From an uncultured Lachnospiraceae bacterium (GTDB lineage Bacteria; Bacillota; Clostridia; Lachnospirales; Lachnospiraceae), in contig URDN01000003.1 in the NCBI GenBank assembly GCA_900546495.1, positions 1-64,000 on the forward strand: 64,000 nt of DNA, given 5' to 3'. The notes below the pieces were generated by a model. It was given only the letters and a program-made list of their open reading frames with translations, did no database searches and was not told the DNA's origin. This document shows, one piece after another, positions 61,287 to 64,000 of the stretch; the first letter of the stretch is position 1; every line of letters begins with the position of its first letter. A program made the position numbers and the translations under genes.

Positions 61287-61315
61287 TTTACTGGAAAATG
61301 TAGGAATGTTATACT
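61287..61315 (+). promoter_or_regulatory. Promoter of the yedE cluster
   Basis: TTTACT-17-TATACT, 55 bases before the yedE start, facing away from the LysR gene. The AT-rich region between the divergent genes is the likely LysR binding site. Confidence 0.55.
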
Positions 61316-61369
61316 AAATGTAACAAAAACAGACGTAGTAAAACGTCAGAAAAACAAAGGAGAACAGTT

Positions 61370-62470
61370 ATGAAACTTTTCAACAACACATGGAAGCTTG
61401 CAATCGCAGGTGCCATTGTCGGTGTACTGGCAGCATTGCTTGCATTCTTCGGAAACCCGGCAAACATGGCCATCTGCGTGGCATGTTTTATCCGTGACAC
61501 AGCAGGAGCATTAAGTCTCCATTCCGCCGCACCGGTACAGTATTTCCGTCCGGAAATTGTAGGATTTGTAGTAGGCGCATTTCTTATTTCTCTGATCACA
61601 AAAGAGTACAAAGCAACCGCAGGTTCCGCACCAATGATCCGTTTCCTGCTTGGAATGATCATGATGATCGGCGCTTTGGTATTCCTTGGATGTCCGCTTC
61701 GTATGGTAATCCGTATGTCTGCCGGTGATCTGAATGCTTATGTGGCATTGATCGGTTTTGCAGGCGGTGTGGCAACAGGAACCTTCTTCCTGAAAAAAGG
61801 ATTCACACTTGGAAGAGCTTATGAAACAAAGAAAGCAAACGGCATGGTATTGCCGATCGCATTAATCGTTTTGCTGATTATCGGTATCGTAACCGGTGCA
61901 TATACAGCAAGTACTGAAGGACCGGGAAGTATGCATGCACCAATCGCCATTGCATTAATTGCAGCCCTGATCATTGGTGCCATCGCACAGATGAGCAGAA
62001 TGTGTTTTGCAGGAAGTATCCGTGACGTCATTCTGATGAAAAATTTTGACCTGATCAGCATCATTGGCGCACTGTTCGTTGTTATGTTAATTTACAATAT
62101 TGCAACAGGAAACTTCCACTTCAGTTTTTCCGGTCAGCCAATCGCACACTCCCAGCATTTGTGGAACATCCTTGGTATGTATGTAGTAGGATTTGGTGCT
62201 GTACTGGCAGGTGGATGTCCGCTGCGTCAGCTGATCCTTGCAGGACAGGGTTCTTCCGACAGTGCGGTAACTTTCCTTGGTATGCTCCTTGGTGCAGCAT
62301 TTGCACATAACTTCGGTCTGGCAGGCGCAGCAGCGAAAGCAGCTACCGAAACTGAAGCCGCAGTTGCAGGTGGTCCGGCTACCGCAGGTAAAGCAGCAGT
62401 GATTGCATGTATTATCGTATTATTTATTATTGCAGTAACAAATAAAAGAAATCTGAAAAGAGGAAAATAA
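61370..62470 (+). CDS. yedE: YedE-type selenium/sulphur-related membrane protein (YeeE/YedE family)
   Basis: A 366-residue protein with about nine membrane helices in two homologous halves. Each half carries a conserved GCPLR motif with a cysteine (about residues 107-111 and 281-285), preceded by CxxCFIRD / CFAGSIRD segments. These cysteines bind thiosulphate- or selenium-like anions in the YeeE family. The following TusA-like and DUF3343 genes mark the selenium-metabolism subgroup (YedE-YedF). Excellent RBS AAAGGAG. Confidence 0.9.
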   Translation: MKLFNNTWKLAIAGAIVGVLAALLAFFGNPANMAICVACFIRDTAGALSLHSAAPVQYFRPEIVGFVVGAFLISLITKEYKATAGSAPMIRFLLGMIMMIGALVFLGCPLRMVIRMSAGDLNAYVALIGFAGGVATGTFFLKKGFTLGRAYETKKANGMVLPIALIVLLIIGIVTGAYTASTEGPGSMHAPIAIALIAALIIGAIAQMSRMCFAGSIRDVILMKNFDLISIIGALFVVMLIYNIATGNFHFSFSGQPIAHSQHLWNILGMYVVGFGAVLAGGCPLRQLILAGQGSSDSAVTFLGMLLGAAFAHNFGLAGAAAKAATETEAAVAGGPATAGKAAVIACIIVLFIIAVTNKRNLKRGK

Positions 62471-62472
62471 AA

Positions 62473-62691
62473 ATGGCAGAATTCATTGAAGTAGATGTAA
62501 GAGGACTTTCCTGCCCAGAACCAGTATTGCTTGTCATGGACGCTATGGATGAACATCCGGGTGAAACCATTCATGTAATCGGCGATGAAGCCCATACAAG
62601 AACCAACATTGAAAAAACATTAAACTATCAGAAAAAAGAATTTCACACTGAACAGAAAAACGGTTGCTTTGAAATTACATTTCGGGCATAA
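62473..62691 (+). CDS. TusA/SirA-like sulphur-carrier protein (short YedF)
   Basis: A 72-residue TusA-fold protein with the carrier cysteine C14 in GLSCPEPVL. It starts 3 bases after the yedE stop. The selenium-associated YedF protein has a TusA domain followed by a second DsrE-like domain; here only the first is encoded. Likely receives sulphur or selenium delivered by YedE. Confidence 0.93.
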   Translation: MAEFIEVDVRGLSCPEPVLLVMDAMDEHPGETIHVIGDEAHTRTNIEKTLNYQKKEFHTEQKNGCFEITFRA

Positions 62692-62811
62692 TAAGGGAGC
62701 AGATGATCAGATATGTTATGCTTTGTGATCAAACGATAACTCTGTATCATAACTGATCAAAATGCAACTTATTTAGGAAAGAAACTTATTAAAAAACGGA
62801 GCGTTATTATC

Positions 62812-63048
62812 ATGCGAAAGAAAAAACCTTATCAGATTTTGACATTTCATACCACATCAGCTGCCATGGCCATGGAGCTGTATTGTAAAGAGCATGACAT
62901 ACCCGGTCGTTTAATCCCGGTTCCACGGGAACTGTCTGCCGGCTGCGGTCTGGCCTGGCGCATACCCCCGGAAGCGTACGCCCGTCATAAAAATAATTTA
63001 CTTGGCTCCAACATTGAAATTGAACAAAATGTAGAGCTGGTTATTTAG
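62812..63048 (+). CDS. DUF3343 protein (putative Se/S carrier)
   Basis: A 78-residue protein of DUF3343: FHTTSAAMAMELYCKEH near residues 12-28 and SAGCGLAWRI at 42-51, with C45 probably reactive. DUF3343 proteins commonly accompany yedE, yedF and selenophosphate genes. 120 bases after the TusA-like gene. A terminator follows at 63089-63130. Confidence 0.9.
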   Translation: MRKKKPYQILTFHTTSAAMAMELYCKEHDIPGRLIPVPRELSAGCGLAWRIPPEAYARHKNNLLGSNIEIEQNVELVI

Positions 63049-63088
63049 ATATCTGATACCACATAACCAATAATCTGAAATGGAATAT

Positions 63089-63130
63089 TCCCCTGGATTG
63101 TAACAGTAGTTTCTATCCGGGGGACTTTTT
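63089..63130 (+). terminator. Terminator of the yedE cluster
   Basis: TCCCCTGGAT (63089-63098) pairs with ATCCGGGGGA (63115-63124, one G-U), followed by CTTTTT. It lies between DUF3343 and the convergent GNAT gene. Confidence 0.75.
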
Positions 63131-63162
63131 ATAAGCTGTTTTAATAAAAAATGAAGGTTATT

Positions 63163-63723
63163 TCATTTGGCAGAAACATCCAGTTCCAACCGCATAAGAA
63201 CCAGCTCCTGCCAATGACCGTCTCTGCTGAGAAAACCTCTTGGATTTCTTCCATATTCCACAAACCCATGCTTTTTGTATAACCTGATTGCATTTTCGTT
63301 TTCAGAGACAACTTCCAGTTCTAACTGTAAAAAACCGGCATTCTTCGCACATTCGATACAAGATTTTGTGAGTGCATCGCCAATGCCGAGTCCCCAGTAT
63401 CCTTTCAGGATACTGATACCAAATTCTACCCGATGCCGCATTTTATCACAATTTCGAATCAGACTGTTGCCGGCAGAGCCGACTAATTTTCCGTCTACAA
63501 AGGCACAGATTTCCACGTCTGTTCCACTGCATTTTGTTTCCTTCAATTGCCGTTCAAGAGAAATAATATCCAAGGTGCATTCATCCGGATATGTAAGAAG
63601 AAAGTCCGTTTCTTTATGGGTTTGTACAAAATAAGCATGATGCCGTACTGCATCAGACGCTTCTGCATTTCGTAAGATACATTTCTGTCCGTTTTTTAAC
63701 TGTATTGGTTGATAAAAAAACAT
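63163..63723 (-). CDS. GNAT N-acetyltransferase (RimJ/RimL-like)
   Basis: A 186-residue GNAT protein. The acetyl-CoA loop is GLGIGDAL (about residues 131-138) after EFGISILKGYWG, followed by LELEVVSENENAIRLYKKHGF, typical of RimJ/RimL or SpeG-like acetyltransferases. Substrate unknown. It is convergent with the yedE cluster and probably has its own promoter left of the riboswitch. Confidence 0.9.
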   Translation of the reverse strand: MFFYQPIQLKNGQKCILRNAEASDAVRHHAYFVQTHKETDFLLTYPDECTLDIISLERQLKETKCSGTDVEICAFVDGKLVGSAGNSLIRNCDKMRHRVEFGISILKGYWGLGIGDALTKSCIECAKNAGFLQLELEVVSENENAIRLYKKHGFVEYGRNPRGFLSRDGHWQELVLMRLELDVSAK

Positions 63724-63862
63724 AAGTCCTCCAAAACATTTTTCTTAAGTATACCACAAAATAGCCGAAAAATTGTTTGATTTTTCTTAAAAATGCATAT
63801 GTCTCCCTAGACAAATGCGTCGAATTTCAATTTTTATAGAATCGAAAAAAAACAATTTTCCC

Positions 63863-63892
63863 TTGACACATCCCCATATCATCATATATATT
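63863..63892 (+). promoter_or_regulatory. Promoter of the riboswitch transcript
   Basis: TTGACA (63863-63868) with TATATT/TATATA about 16-18 bases downstream; start point near 63899, at the first base of the leader RNA. Confidence 0.75.
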
Positions 63893-63900
63893 AGCATTAA

Positions 63901-63991
63901 TAAGAGGGAGTAACCTACGTGATCCCACGTTTACGATGTCGTCAGTACGATGTGATACATCCGGTGTCGTAAGAAAACGGTGAGACTTTTA
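63901..63991 (+). ncRNA. yybP-ykoY-type manganese riboswitch
   Basis: The hallmark parts appear in order: GGGAGTAAC at the 5' side, the inner CGTCAGTACGA segment and the 3' consensus CCGGTG...CGGTGAGACTTTTATTG. These are the conserved joining regions of the yybP-ykoY (Mn2+) class. The gene it controls is right of the window, typically an MntP, TerC or P-type ATPase-like transporter. The last few bases may include its expression platform. Confidence 0.85.
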
Positions 63992-64000
63992 TTGTACATT

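Noticed and set aside
1..64000. CRISPR arrays, tRNA or rRNA genes, prophage or integrase genes
   Set aside because: No evenly spaced repeats, no cloverleaf-like or rRNA sequence and no phage or integrase protein were seen on either strand.

Overview
The window looks like a chromosomal segment of a Gram-positive anaerobe of class Clostridia, most likely a Lachnospiraceae member (Blautia/Dorea/Roseburia-like); the genus cannot be fixed from sequence alone. Support: Firmicutes-type genes (RemA, RecU, YlbJ, GerMN lipoprotein, RqcH, Prp with an N-extended L27, YqeK, RsfS), Gram-positive LexA boxes (CGAAC-N4-GTTC), strong AGGAGG ribosome sites, frequent TTG starts, short-form HisG with HisZ, and a yybP-ykoY-type leader at the right edge. 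No rRNA, tRNA, prophage or CRISPR array was seen. Gene density is high and most genes belong to biosynthesis or core RNA/ribosome housekeeping.

Layout. 1-2.2 kb: small genes (GNAT, metallo-beta-lactamase, YfcE phosphodiesterase). 2.3-9.2 kb: arginine biosynthesis, with argG divergent from argC-GNAT-argJ-argB-argD; the shared control region carries ARG-box-like sites. 10-16.3 kb: comEA (as a lipoprotein), an OmpR/PhoR-type two-component pair, a GerMN lipoprotein and comEC, in one tight + strand run. 16.3-19.6 kb: NAD synthesis nadB-nadC-nadA behind a consensus promoter overlapped by a 26-bp palindrome (candidate NiaR operator) and followed by a long leader hairpin. 19.8-23 kb: holA, then amtB and a P-II gene with an attenuator-like leader. 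23-26.5 kb: rqcH and a MATE exporter. 26.6-32.5 kb: yicC-remA-gmk-rpoZ-rimO-pgsA-rsmD-coaD and a coiled-coil protein. 32.6-40 kb: ylbJ, an M23 peptidase, two pseudouridine synthases, a HAD phosphatase, a YgiQ-like radical SAM protein, a histidine phosphatase and recU. 40-45.2 kb: hisZ-hisG-hisD-hisB and a HisA/F-like-HisI-HisE fusion. 45.5-50.2 kb: a small membrane protein and an ABC/FtsX pair with a very long coiled coil. 50.4-58.6 kb: radical SAM pair-rng-rplU-prp-rpmA-obgE-yhbY-nadD-yqeK-rsfS. 58.7-60 kb: lexA divergent from a LysM/YneA-like gene, with three LexA boxes between them. 60.2-63 kb: LysR regulator divergent from a selenium-associated yedE-tusA/yedF-DUF3343 group. 63.1-64 kb: GNAT and a manganese-riboswitch-like leader whose gene lies outside the window.

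The most distinctive observations are: a dispersed, strongly structured repeat in three copies that resembles the right end/omega-RNA region of IS200/IS605-family elements; a HisA/F-like domain fused to HisIE in which both catalytic aspartates appear lost; the double-layer control region of the nad operon; an attenuator with an ANTAR-type hexaloop ahead of amtB; a nested palindrome between rsfS and lexA; and an acetyltransferase embedded in the arginine operon. No wholly new multi-gene system was recognised. All functional names rest on motif and length recognition by eye, without database searches.
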